DNA of 6,926 nt from Chitinophagaceae bacterium (GTDB lineage Bacteria > Bacteroidota > Bacteroidia > Chitinophagales > Chitinophagaceae): assembly GCA_009996555.1 (NCBI GenBank), contig JAACZX010000522.1, forward strand, positions 1 to 6,926. The letters are read 5' to 3'. Shown piece by piece: positions 1 to 5,832 of this stretch. Every line of letters starts with the position of its first letter. Within the stretch, counting starts at the first letter, position 1. Under the pieces are notes generated by a model. The model searched no databases and was not told the DNA's origin. It was given only the letters and a program-made list of their open reading frames with translations. The position numbers and the translations under genes were made by a program.

Positions 1-56
1 GCGTTGAGGCCGAGGCATACTACTAAACCAAGCAATGATAAGATTGACTGCTTCAT
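1..56 (-). CDS. N-terminus of an exported protein (partial, runs off the left edge)
   Basis: The minus strand reads an ATG at 54-56 followed by 18 open codons to the window edge, giving MKQSILSLLGLVVCLGLNA. This is a typical Sec signal peptide start: Lys at position 2-3, then a Leu/Val-rich hydrophobic core, with a likely cleavage region just after the visible end. It begins 25 bases after the stop of the anti-sigma gene on the same strand, so it is probably the third gene of the sigma/anti-sigma operon. Anti-sigma genes are often followed by a secreted or envelope protein, but the mature protein lies outside the window and no family can be named. The reading is short, so the call rests on the start codon, the signal-like composition and the operon position. 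Confidence 0.6.
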   Translation of the reverse strand, partial: MKQSILSLLGLVVCLGLN

Positions 57-81
57 AAAAATTTCCGTTTAAAGTTTTTTG

Positions 82-1155
82 TTATTGGGTGTTTACTGCA
101 AACACTGCAAAGCGTACTTCGGAAGAGCTTGACTGAATACCGGTTTTACGTTCAAGTGTCCGTTTTGCTTTTTTGATCAACCCTGCTATTCCACTTTTGC
201 GTTGCCTTTCTTCGTTGAAGAGTGCATCGTCTTCTTCGTCGGCAACATCGTTGTTGTAAGAAGCATAGCTGATGTTGTTTGCTATAGGTTGTACGGTTGA
301 AGTTGTTGAATTGTTACTTGGAACCGTAAATTTTTCTTCAGCTGTTTTTCCAACTTCTTCTGTTGTTACAGGGTCAATGGTTACATCAACAGGAGTAGTT
401 GTTGTTGTACCAGAATTAACTGCGGCAACAGTAGGGTTGTTTGTAGTTGTTTGTTGTTGTGTTGTTGTTACCGCTGAGTTAGTAACCGAAGCCGTTGTAG
501 TATTGCCAAACTCTTTGTTCTGCTCATCCAGCGTTTCCTTTACTAATTCTTTTACTGATGACGGTGCAACAACTTCAGTTCCTTTTTTTGTTTCAGCCGT
601 TTTTGTAACAGAAGCAATGGATTCAGGCTTATCGATTGTTTTATTGCTGTCAATCATCAACCACATTGCACTGCCTAACAGTAAGGTAACAGCTGCTGCC
701 GCACTCCATCTTCTTGCACTGCTGCTTAAAGAAAATACACGTGCAGGCTCAGCTTGTTTGTACAATAATGATTTATCAGGAAATACAATGGAGGTATCGG
801 CCTTTAACTGGCTGCGGCGTAACCATTGCAATTCGTTTTGTAAAGAGGTATCAGTTATAAGTTCTTTTTCAACAGCAGCTTTGTCTGTTGTATTCAGTTC
901 ATTATCGATGTAGAGTAAAAGCTGTTCTTCGTTGATGTTGCTTTCTTCGCCCACCGGTTTCAGCAGGGAGGCGATAAACGTTTTATCCAGCTTTACATCA
1001 TCCACAAACGTAGATTGCTGCAGTAACTCAAATTCATCCCGCAAATCAGGGTTGGCCGCCACAAATGCTTCCACAATCTTCCGCTGTCCGGCAGTCAACT
1101 CATTGTCGACATACAGGAGGAAAAACTCTTCGTAATTATGACGGTTAATGTTCAT
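82..1155 (-). CDS. Membrane-anchored anti-sigma factor with duplicated N-terminal domain
   Basis: This 357-residue protein has one transmembrane helix at about residues 150-168 (WSAAAAVTLLLGSAMWLMI). The cytoplasmic N-terminus holds two related units at about residues 7-50 and 74-117. Each begins with the motif LLYxDNEL (13-20 and 80-87) and continues into an acidic helix ending in ELL/ELQWL. This is the layout of Bacteroidota anti-sigma factors whose zinc-finger-like fold lacks the His/Cys ligands; no HxxxCxxC motif is present. Beyond the membrane is a long Thr/Gln/Asn/Ser-rich periplasmic linker (about 185-300), an acidic patch (DVADEEDDALFNEE, 303-316) and a basic C-terminal stretch (GLIKKAKRTLERKTGI, 325-340) before VRFAVFAVNTQ. 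The gene lies directly downstream of an ECF sigma gene on the same strand, with 51 bases between stop and start, which supports a sigma-binding role. The start at 1155 fits because the first unit starts at once. The sigma binding is inferred from family and context. Its partner gene here is out of frame. Confidence 0.82.
   Translation of the reverse strand: MNINRHNYEEFFLLYVDNELTAGQRKIVEAFVAANPDLRDEFELLQQSTFVDDVKLDKTFIASLLKPVGEESNINEEQLLLYIDNELNTTDKAAVEKELITDTSLQNELQWLRRSQLKADTSIVFPDKSLLYKQAEPARVFSLSSSARRWSAAAAVTLLLGSAMWLMIDSNKTIDKPESIASVTKTAETKKGTEVVAPSSVKELVKETLDEQNKEFGNTTTASVTNSAVTTTQQQTTTNNPTVAAVNSGTTTTTPVDVTIDPVTTEEVGKTAEEKFTVPSNNSTTSTVQPIANNISYASYNNDVADEEDDALFNEERQRKSGIAGLIKKAKRTLERKTGIQSSSSEVRFAVFAVNTQ
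388..510 (-). repeat. Low-complexity GTT/ACA-type triplet tract inside the anti-sigma gene
   Basis: The plus strand is dominated by gtt and tgt triplets, which on the coding strand read as ACA/ACC, AAC and CAA codons. They encode the Thr/Gln/Asn-rich periplasmic linker at about residues 216-256 of the anti-sigma factor. It is an imperfect tract rather than a clean tandem repeat. Such tracts often vary in length between strains, and the linker is probably a flexible spacer between the membrane helix and the C-terminal part. Confidence 0.6.
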
Positions 1156-1174
1156 TGTTTGTGTTTGTTTTCTT

Positions 1175-1200
1175 GAACCTTGGCTCTTGTGCCTTGGTTC
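1175..1200 (-). promoter_or_regulatory. Imperfect hairpin between sigma and anti-sigma genes
   Basis: On the coding (minus) strand two 10-base arms, GAACCAAGGC and GCCAAGGTTC, flank a 6-base loop. Five outer pairs and three inner pairs match, separated by an A-A/A-A internal loop. The structure lies in the 51-base gap after the sigma stop codon and 19 bases before the anti-sigma start codon. No T-run follows in the direction of transcription, so it does not look like an intrinsic terminator. It could tune expression of the anti-sigma gene relative to sigma, for example as an RNA stability or translation element. Function is inference. Confidence 0.35.
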
Positions 1201-1206
1201 TTTCAG

Positions 1207-1652
1207 TTACATTACATTTTCAATACTCACTAAATAATTCTTCAATTGTATCCTGGCTCTGTGCAAATACACTTTTACCTGGCTTTCGTTCAATCCTGTT
1301 ATTTCGCCTATCTCATCGTAACTGTATCCTTCGTAATCTTTTAACAATACCAGGCTTCTTGCTGTTTCACTCAACCGGGCCAGTGCTTCTTCCAGCACCT
1401 TTTTCATATTGTGCTGCGGCTTGTCCTGTATCCTTACTTCTTCAGCAAATTCATCTTTTGGTTGTAGGCAATGGTAAACAGGTATGATTTACTGCGGTCA
1501 TTATCTACATTGTCTTTATTCACCCACAATTTTTCGAAAGCACTTTGCACAACATCCCGTGCATCTTCTTCGTGCCCCAAATTCTTGAGGATAAAACGGT
1601 ACACGTTGTCGGCATACCGGGTCACACATTCATTATATTCTCTGGCGGTCAT
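1207..1652 (-). pseudogene. ECF RNA polymerase sigma factor, reading frame broken between regions 2 and 4
   Basis: The ATG at 1652 opens a frame encoding sigma region 2 (MTAREYNECV..., with DARDVVQSAFEKLWVN as the core-binding helix). This frame runs through SKSYLFTIAYN and stops at 1434-1436. A second frame, open from about 1488 down to the stop at 1207-1209, carries DEFAEEVRIQDKPQHN, then region 4 with the helix-turn-helix YSYDEIGEITGLNESQVKVY and the end RIQLKNYLVSIENVM. In intact relatives these parts form one protein. The span of 446 bases is not a multiple of three. The switch point must lie near 1455-1460, where AYNQ in the first frame would pass into DEF in the second. Related sigma factors normally have a dozen or so residues here (end of region 2, -10 recognition), so a deletion of 3n+1 bases is more likely than one lost base. 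It may be a true pseudogene or a sequence error. The internal ATG at 1405-1407 has no visible ribosome binding site. Confidence 0.8.
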
Positions 1653-1693
1653 AAATCAGTTAGTGCTCCGTGATGATAAGTTTAACTATCAGT

Positions 1694-1721
1694 ATTACGG
1701 ACACTGAAAATAAAAGTTACA
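1694..1721 (-). promoter_or_regulatory. Candidate ECF-type promoter of the sigma/anti-sigma operon
   Basis: On the minus strand TGTAAC (1716-1721) is separated by exactly 16 bases from CGTAAT (1694-1699), which lies about 41 bases upstream of the sigma start codon. An AAC-containing -35 and a CGT-containing -10 at this spacing are typical of ECF sigma promoters in general. The same arrangement with the same 16-base spacing stands before the small exported protein gene at 1963-1990. Position ahead of the sigma gene fits autoregulation. That this sigma factor is the one that reads it is inferred. Confidence 0.5.
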
Positions 1722-1739
1722 GGAAAAGAAAAATATTTT

Positions 1740-1943
1740 TTAGAGCGTGCCTGAAAACGAGTCGAAAATGAAGAAACCTGTTTGCGGAGCGTTGGTGGCG
1801 GCAGGTTTTTCCTGGCAGGTTTTGCTGCATTTGGGAGATGATGCATCAGCTGCAGGCTTTTTACCAGGTGTAACTGTAAGCAATGCCCATGCAGAAACGG
1901 TAGCTAAAACCACTGCGCCTAAAAGGAAAATTTGCTTTTTCAT
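1740..1943 (-). CDS. Small exported CxxxC protein, unknown function
   Basis: This 67-residue protein starts MKKQIFLLGAVVLATVSAWA, a clear Sec signal sequence or N-terminal membrane anchor. It continues with a Pro/Ala/Lys-rich mature part holding two cysteines as PKCSKTC (Cys39 and Cys43), and ends in the hydrophobic GFFIFDSFSGTL. The ATG at 1941-1943 is preferred over the in-frame GTG two codons upstream, because it follows an AGG-type ribosome binding site and gives a normal MKK signal start. The CxxxC pair could form a disulfide or bind a metal or thiol, but no enzyme motif is visible. The gene is followed 87 bases later by the sigma gene on the same strand and has its own ECF-like promoter matching that of the sigma operon, so it may be a target of the same regulator. 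I do not recognise a named family. Reality as a gene is supported by the signal peptide, start context and promoter. Confidence 0.68.
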   Translation of the reverse strand: MKKQIFLLGAVVLATVSAWALLTVTPGKKPAADASSPKCSKTCQEKPAATNAPQTGFFIFDSFSGTL

Positions 1944-1962
1944 AAACACCTGTTTGAGTAAT

Positions 1963-1990
1963 GTGACGAAGGTAGAAGGAAAATGTTACA
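1963..1990 (-). promoter_or_regulatory. Candidate ECF-type promoter of the small CxxxC protein gene
   Basis: On the minus strand TGTAAC (1985-1990) is followed after exactly 16 bases by CGTCAC (1963-1968), 19 bases upstream of the start codon at 1943. It shares the hexamer, the following TTT and the CGT at identical spacing with the element ahead of the sigma gene (1694-1721). Two independent copies in front of two neighbouring genes make chance less likely. Use by the neighbouring ECF sigma factor is inference. Confidence 0.5.
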
Positions 1991-1997
1991 CTTTGGC

Positions 1998-2011
1998 CAC
2001 ATATTTATGTG
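1998..2011. promoter_or_regulatory. Short palindrome in the divergent kbl / small-gene spacer
   Basis: CACATA and TATGTG form perfect 6-base arms around a central TT. The palindrome lies 7 bases upstream of the TGTAAC box of the leftward gene and about 50 bases upstream of the kbl promoter box. It is placed where an operator for either divergent gene could sit. It is AT-rich and short, so chance occurrence is quite possible. Confidence 0.25.
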
Positions 2012-2062
2012 AATTTGGGAAACATGCAATCGGTTACACATAAAAGAAGCTGGGAATCCTCT

Positions 2063-2070
2063 TACTTTTG
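2063..2070 (+). promoter_or_regulatory. Candidate Bacteroidota -7 box for kbl
   Basis: TACTTTTG is an exact match to TAnnTTTG, the -7 consensus of the primary sigma factor in Bacteroidota. It ends 19 bases before the kbl ATG, implying a very short leader. No TTG is seen at the usual -33 distance, so the match rests on the single box. Confidence 0.35.
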
Positions 2071-2089
2071 TCGTTCAAACGAAATTGAT

Positions 2090-3289
2090 ATGAACGAAAA
2101 ATTAGTGCAACGTATTGCAAATGAACTGGATGAGATCAAAGCCAACGGCCTTTTTAAAACCGAAAGGATCATTGAAAGTGCCCAGGGACCTGAGATCATG
2201 GTGAACGGGAAAGTTGTGCTGAATTTCTGTGCCAACAACTATCTTGGTTTATCATCGCACCCAAAAGTGATTGAAGCCGGTAAAAAGTATATCGACCTCC
2301 GTGGATTTGGAATGAGCAGTGTGCGGTTTATCTGCGGCACACAGGATATTCACAAAGAACTGGAGGCAAAAATTTCTAAATTCCTGGGAACAGAAGATAC
2401 CATTTTGTATGCCGCCGCATTCGATGCCAATGGCGGTGTATTTGAACCATTGTTTGGCGAGCAGGATGCCATCATCAGCGATGCATTGAACCATGCAAGC
2501 ATTATTGATGGGGTGCGTTTGTGCAAGGCCCAGCGTTTCCGTTACGAGCATAATAATATGGCCGACCTGGAGACAAAACTGCAGGAAGCAGCCGGTGCCC
2601 GCAACCGCATTATTGTAACTGACGGCAGCTTCAGCATGGATGGTACCATTGCCCAGCTGGATAAAATTGTGGAGCTGGCCGAAAAATATGATGCAGCCAT
2701 TATGGTGGACGAATGTCACAGCAGCGGCTTTATTGGCAAAACCGGTCGTGGTACACACGAGTATCGTGGTGTAATGGGCAAGATCGATATTATTACCGGC
2801 ACTTTAGGTAAAGCATTGGGTGGTGCAAGCGGTGGTTTCACCAGCGGACGTAAAGAAGTGATTGAGATGTTGCGCCAGCGTTCACGCCCTTATTTGTTCA
2901 GCAATACATTGGCGCCAAGTATTGTGGGTGCATCTATTGCTGTAATGGATCTGTTAAGCGAAACAACTGAATTGCGTGATAAACTGGAAGCAAACACCAA
3001 GTATTTCCGCAGCAAAATGACAGCTGCTGGTTTTGATATTAAACCCGGCGATCATCCCATTGTTCCCATCATGTTATACGATGCAGTGGTGGCGCAGGAT
3101 TTTGCAGCCAAATTGTTGAAAGAAGGGGTTTATGTTATTGGTTTCTTTTTCCCGGTTGTACCAAAAAGACAGGCACGCATTCGTGTACAGTTAAGTGCTG
3201 CACATGATCAACAACATTTGGATAAAGCAATTGCTGCATTTACAAAAGTGGGCAAAGAGTTAGGTGTATTGAAAGAAGTTACTGCATGA
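2090..3289 (+). CDS. kbl: Glycine C-acetyltransferase (2-amino-3-ketobutyrate CoA ligase)
   Basis: This 399-residue PLP enzyme is close to the usual ~398 of the family. It interconverts 2-amino-3-oxobutyrate plus CoA with glycine plus acetyl-CoA, the second step of threonine breakdown after threonine dehydrogenase, in the cytoplasm. It belongs to the alpha-oxoamine synthases (fold type I aminotransferase-like). The Schiff-base lysine is Lys241 in TGTLGKALGGASGG. Asp207 in VDECHSSG is placed to contact the pyridine nitrogen, and His135 in DALNHASIIDG to stack on the cofactor. The N-terminal GLFKTERII and C-terminal RIRVQLSAAH are also typical of Kbl, and together with length and the HEYRGVMGKIDIITG stretch favour Kbl over the related BioF. 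The start at 2090 matches the family's N-terminus; in-frame GTG (2009) and ATG (2024) codons upstream would add 22-27 unrelated residues. No threonine dehydrogenase gene is in the window. Base composition is higher in G+C than the genes to its right. Confidence 0.95.
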   Translation: MNEKLVQRIANELDEIKANGLFKTERIIESAQGPEIMVNGKVVLNFCANNYLGLSSHPKVIEAGKKYIDLRGFGMSSVRFICGTQDIHKELEAKISKFLGTEDTILYAAAFDANGGVFEPLFGEQDAIISDALNHASIIDGVRLCKAQRFRYEHNNMADLETKLQEAAGARNRIIVTDGSFSMDGTIAQLDKIVELAEKYDAAIMVDECHSSGFIGKTGRGTHEYRGVMGKIDIITGTLGKALGGASGGFTSGRKEVIEMLRQRSRPYLFSNTLAPSIVGASIAVMDLLSETTELRDKLEANTKYFRSKMTAAGFDIKPGDHPIVPIMLYDAVVAQDFAAKLLKEGVYVIGFFFPVVPKRQARIRVQLSAAHDQQHLDKAIAAFTKVGKELGVLKEVTA

Positions 3290-3317
3290 TGGGATTCATT
3301 TGTATTAATTTTTTGTA

Positions 3318-3340
3318 ACTACCGGTTAGTAGTATTTTTT
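3318..3340 (+). terminator. Possible intrinsic terminator after kbl
   Basis: Arms ACTAC (3318-3322) and GTAGT (3329-3333) enclose a 6-base loop and are followed by one A and six T. It stands 28 bases after the kbl stop. The stem is only five pairs, so it would be weak, but position and T-run fit the end of the kbl transcript. Confidence 0.4.
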
Positions 3341-3382
3341 GTTTAATAGTTTGAATGCATATTGCAACCAATTTTAACTAGT

Positions 3383-5323
3383 ATGAAAGTAATCAACACC
3401 CAAAATTTACTGCTTGTAACAATAGTATTCTTTTTTTCTGTTTTTACAATTTCTTCTTGCCGAAAGACGACTCAAAAGGAAAATTCATCTAATACTTTGG
3501 TAAAAAAAGCTTTGGAAAGAGAGTTTTTTACAATACCAACAGGAACAGATAAGTCTGTTATACGAATAGCAGAAAAATTAAAAAAATATAATAGTGAATA
3601 CTTCTTTATTGATAGAGTTGTAAAAAATGAAGGATTTCCTATTTGGGATAAATCTCTGATTCTTGGGAACAATTCAGCTTATCAAATCACCAGCAGAACT
3701 GCAAACGAAAATGATACATTACTTGTATTCATCCCATTATCACCAGTAAATACAACTGAAATAAATGGAGTTTTTGCAGGAAAAGTTGTAGGCGACTCGG
3801 TTGTAAAAATCAACCATATAAAAGAGTCAGACTATGCAAAACTGGGTTTTAGTGATTCGTCTAAATTGAATGCTGACAACCTGATTAGTTTACTAATGTA
3901 TATTCAAAATCGTGTTTTTGGCACAGAAAGCTTCGTTGTTAATGATCTCAGATTATTTAAAGACATAAAACCTGCAACAAAAAATAAAGAGAAACTGATA
4001 CGCTTCAATGCCATTAATAATGAACTATCATCAAGGGCTATTAATAGCAGGTTAATAGAAATAGAGTATTGCTATAAAATTTCCGGCAACACAAGCAACA
4101 AGTTGGCTGCTTCTGTTGGGCAACGTTGCGACATATATTCATATTGGATAGAAGATTACACACTCCCTTCATTTAATGACGGCGATGGTGATGGAGGAGG
4201 TGGTGGAAACGTTGGAGGAGGTGATTCCGGAGGAGGTGATGAGGGCAACATTGTAATATCCACACAAGCAATACTCAAAGAAGTTTTAAACCTCAATGTT
4301 CAACAGGTGGCATTCTTAAACACTTATGCCCAGTTGGCAGAAGAAATTTATAATTACATAAATCGTGGAGACGGGTATTTAACTTTTGATGAGTGCAAAG
4401 CAAAAGCAGTAAGTCATATAAATTATTGCATGGAGTCGTCAGAGTACTTCAATTTCTGTAAGCTGAAAAGCAGGTCGTTCCTGTTATTAAACGGATGGGT
4501 GGTTCCCTGGTTTCATGAGGCGGCGATTGGTGTTGAGAATACTGTTTTGTATTCAAATATTCAGCAGTTGAAGTTGGATGCAAAACAGGCGTATTATTTG
4601 TTTGGGAATCCAAACTTGAACTTGAAAATATCTAACTATCTCTCTAATAGCAATGGTCAAACAATTGAAGAAAAAAAAGCAGCAGTAGCCGAACATATTA
4701 ACGGGCTACTTACAAATCCTACCTATGCTATATTTGTTCAGAACTATGAAGCAACAGATAATACCGGAAAAATGTGGTGGGAAAATGAAGCATGGCTTAA
4801 TCAAAATTTTTCATTTTCTTCAAACTGTCCGCTCGGTTGGTGTAATTTAACTCAGTCTGAAAGAAATTTTATTATTCTCTTTCCATTTTCTGCTTTTATG
4901 ATAAAAATTAATTCGGATGTTGCAAAAAATGAAACTCGACAGATGTTTGGTATAGGGCCAAATGATCCAATGCCCCCAAATGACAAATCAAATGCGTTTT
5001 TGCATGCATTTTGGTGTGCAATGAATCTTAACAGTATTGGAGAGGTGAAAGCCCGCCTTTTCGCAATTGCACATGAATCAGAAACACCTCAGCAGCTACA
5101 GATTGAAACGAAAATGGATTATTTTAATAATGAAGTTGGATTTAACATTGCGAAAACCCAAAATAGCTTGTTTTCCAATCATGTTTTTCAAGCTTTAACT
5201 TCTGGACAATTGAGATATTTAAAGCCAGTCAATTATTCTGATCCAGCATTTTGGGGAGCAAATAATATTCCAGAGACACATGGCATCACAAATCTTACTC
5301 AAATAGTGCCAACAAATCAATAA
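3383..5323 (+). CDS. Large lipoprotein with C-terminal DUF6973-like domain
   Basis: This 646-residue protein has a lipoprotein signal (hydrophobic stretch, then TISSC with lipidated Cys26), so it is anchored in the envelope. Residues 27-265 form an unrecognised N-terminal region. Residues 267-288 are a Gly/Asp-rich linker (GGGGGN, GGGDSGGGDEG) that separates two modules. After it, two similar ~60-residue units (about 297-358 and 393-451) share an L-x-L-x-x-x-Q start, an I-x-N-Y-I/L core and an E-x-K-A-x-A-V-x-x-H-I-N helix. The C-terminus holds NAFLHAFW (537-544), AHE (563-565) and MDYFNNEVG (578-586). This spaced His/Glu/Asp/Asn set resembles the DUF6973 family (NAFRHA, AHE, MDxHNN), whose activity I do not know; a metal-dependent hydrolase is a guess. 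The ATG at 3383 is preferred over a TTG seven codons upstream because it gives a proper signal peptide. A small lipoprotein gene abuts the stop (TAAATG). Effector, adhesin-like or housekeeping envelope roles are all possible. The gene is more AT-rich than kbl. Confidence 0.78.
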   Translation: MKVINTQNLLLVTIVFFFSVFTISSCRKTTQKENSSNTLVKKALEREFFTIPTGTDKSVIRIAEKLKKYNSEYFFIDRVVKNEGFPIWDKSLILGNNSAYQITSRTANENDTLLVFIPLSPVNTTEINGVFAGKVVGDSVVKINHIKESDYAKLGFSDSSKLNADNLISLLMYIQNRVFGTESFVVNDLRLFKDIKPATKNKEKLIRFNAINNELSSRAINSRLIEIEYCYKISGNTSNKLAASVGQRCDIYSYWIEDYTLPSFNDGDGDGGGGGNVGGGDSGGGDEGNIVISTQAILKEVLNLNVQQVAFLNTYAQLAEEIYNYINRGDGYLTFDECKAKAVSHINYCMESSEYFNFCKLKSRSFLLLNGWVVPWFHEAAIGVENTVLYSNIQQLKLDAKQAYYLFGNPNLNLKISNYLSNSNGQTIEEKKAAVAEHINGLLTNPTYAIFVQNYEATDNTGKMWWENEAWLNQNFSFSSNCPLGWCNLTQSERNFIILFPFSAFMIKINSDVAKNETRQMFGIGPNDPMPPNDKSNAFLHAFWCAMNLNSIGEVKARLFAIAHESETPQQLQIETKMDYFNNEVGFNIAKTQNSLFSNHVFQALTSGQLRYLKPVNYSDPAFWGANNIPETHGITNLTQIVPTNQ

Positions 5324-5647
5324 ATGCGAGCAACTACATTTTATATATTTTGCCTTTTATTGTATTCATGCCAGAAGAAAATCGGGTTCGAAATAAGTAA
5401 TGAATTGACAGAATATACTTACAGAATATCTTTTAAAGAGATAGGAAATCCGTTGAAAATGAGAAGAGTAATGATTAGTTACTGGGATGATACAATAATT
5501 TGGAATGGAATAAAAGTGCCACCTACAGGTGATACTATTCGATATAATAAAGCAGAAACATTTTACGGGATAGATTCGGTTCAAAAATTTGAAAAATTTA
5601 AAGCTAAAAACTGGTATGTAAAAAATGAGTACCATTTTACGTATTAG
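5324..5647 (+). CDS. Small lipoprotein coupled to the large lipoprotein
   Basis: The start codon follows the stop of the preceding gene with no spacing (TAAATG), so translation is very likely coupled and the two products are probably made together. The 107-residue product starts MRATTFYIFCLLLYSCQKK. This is a short signal peptide with lipobox LLYSC, Cys16 being the lipidated residue. The mature part of about 90 residues is rich in aromatic and charged residues with alternating beta-like segments (YTYRISFKEIG, RRVMISYWDDTIIWNG). No family is recognised. Being small, lipid-anchored and coupled to a larger putative effector-like lipoprotein, it could be a partner or protective protein, but this is only inference. 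The end may be altered: another frame continues after residue ~105 as ISDPFACDGKFIKETSLCWV to a stop at 5706-5708, which could be the original C-terminus if a base has been gained. Confidence 0.7.
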   Translation: MRATTFYIFCLLLYSCQKKIGFEISNELTEYTYRISFKEIGNPLKMRRVMISYWDDTIIWNGIKVPPTGDTIRYNKAETFYGIDSVQKFEKFKAKNWYVKNEYHFTY

Positions 5648-5762
5648 TGATCCATTTGCTTGTGATGGTAAGTTTATAAAAGAAACAAGTCTATGTTGGG
5701 TCTTTTGAACCGCTTTATATTACTGCAAAAAGTTTTATGAAGTGCTTGTAGTGAGGAGCCTC

Positions 5763-5781
5763 AATCTTAAGATTTTTTTTT
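5763..5781 (+). terminator. Weak terminator-like palindrome with T-run
   Basis: The 12-base palindrome AATCTTAAGATT runs into nine T residues (5773-5781). As RNA only a four-pair stem with a TTAA loop can form. It lies in the 185-base gap between the coupled lipoprotein gene and the next gene, so it could end the lipoprotein transcript. The rest of this gap (5648-5832) shows no gene with a start and no clear promoter. Confidence 0.25.
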
Positions 5782-5832
5782 GTAATAATTAATTACTAAA
5801 AAAGGAATTTAGGCATCTGAAAACGAAAATCT

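Noticed and set aside
272..913. Long plus-strand open frame of 213 codons opposite the anti-sigma gene
   Set aside because: It is the antisense of the Thr/Asn/Gln-rich tract and reads as runs of Val and Cys; the minus-strand gene has clear domains and operon context.
1155..1487. Plus-strand open frame of 110 codons across the sigma/anti-sigma junction
   Set aside because: Antisense shadow of sigma region 4 and the intergenic hairpin, with no start context or recognisable domain.
1728..1741. AT-only palindrome aaaaatattttt after the small CxxxC gene
   Set aside because: A pure A/T palindrome with no G+C stem is expected by chance in such DNA and cannot be told from background.
1747..2043. 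Plus-strand open frame opposite the small CxxxC gene
   Set aside because: It has no signal or domain, while the minus-strand reading has a clean signal peptide, ribosome binding site and promoter.
2009..2089. Upstream GTG (2009) or ATG (2024) start for kbl
   Set aside because: These would add 22-27 residues absent from the family and would overlap the candidate promoter box; the ATG at 2090 matches the known Kbl N-terminus.
2252..2758. Minus-strand open frame of 168 codons inside kbl
   Set aside because: Antisense shadow of a well-conserved enzyme gene.
5366..5635. Minus-strand open frame opposite the small coupled lipoprotein
   Set aside because: It is Phe/Ile/Tyr-rich antisense of AT-rich coding DNA, without a start context; the plus strand has a lipobox and a coupled start.
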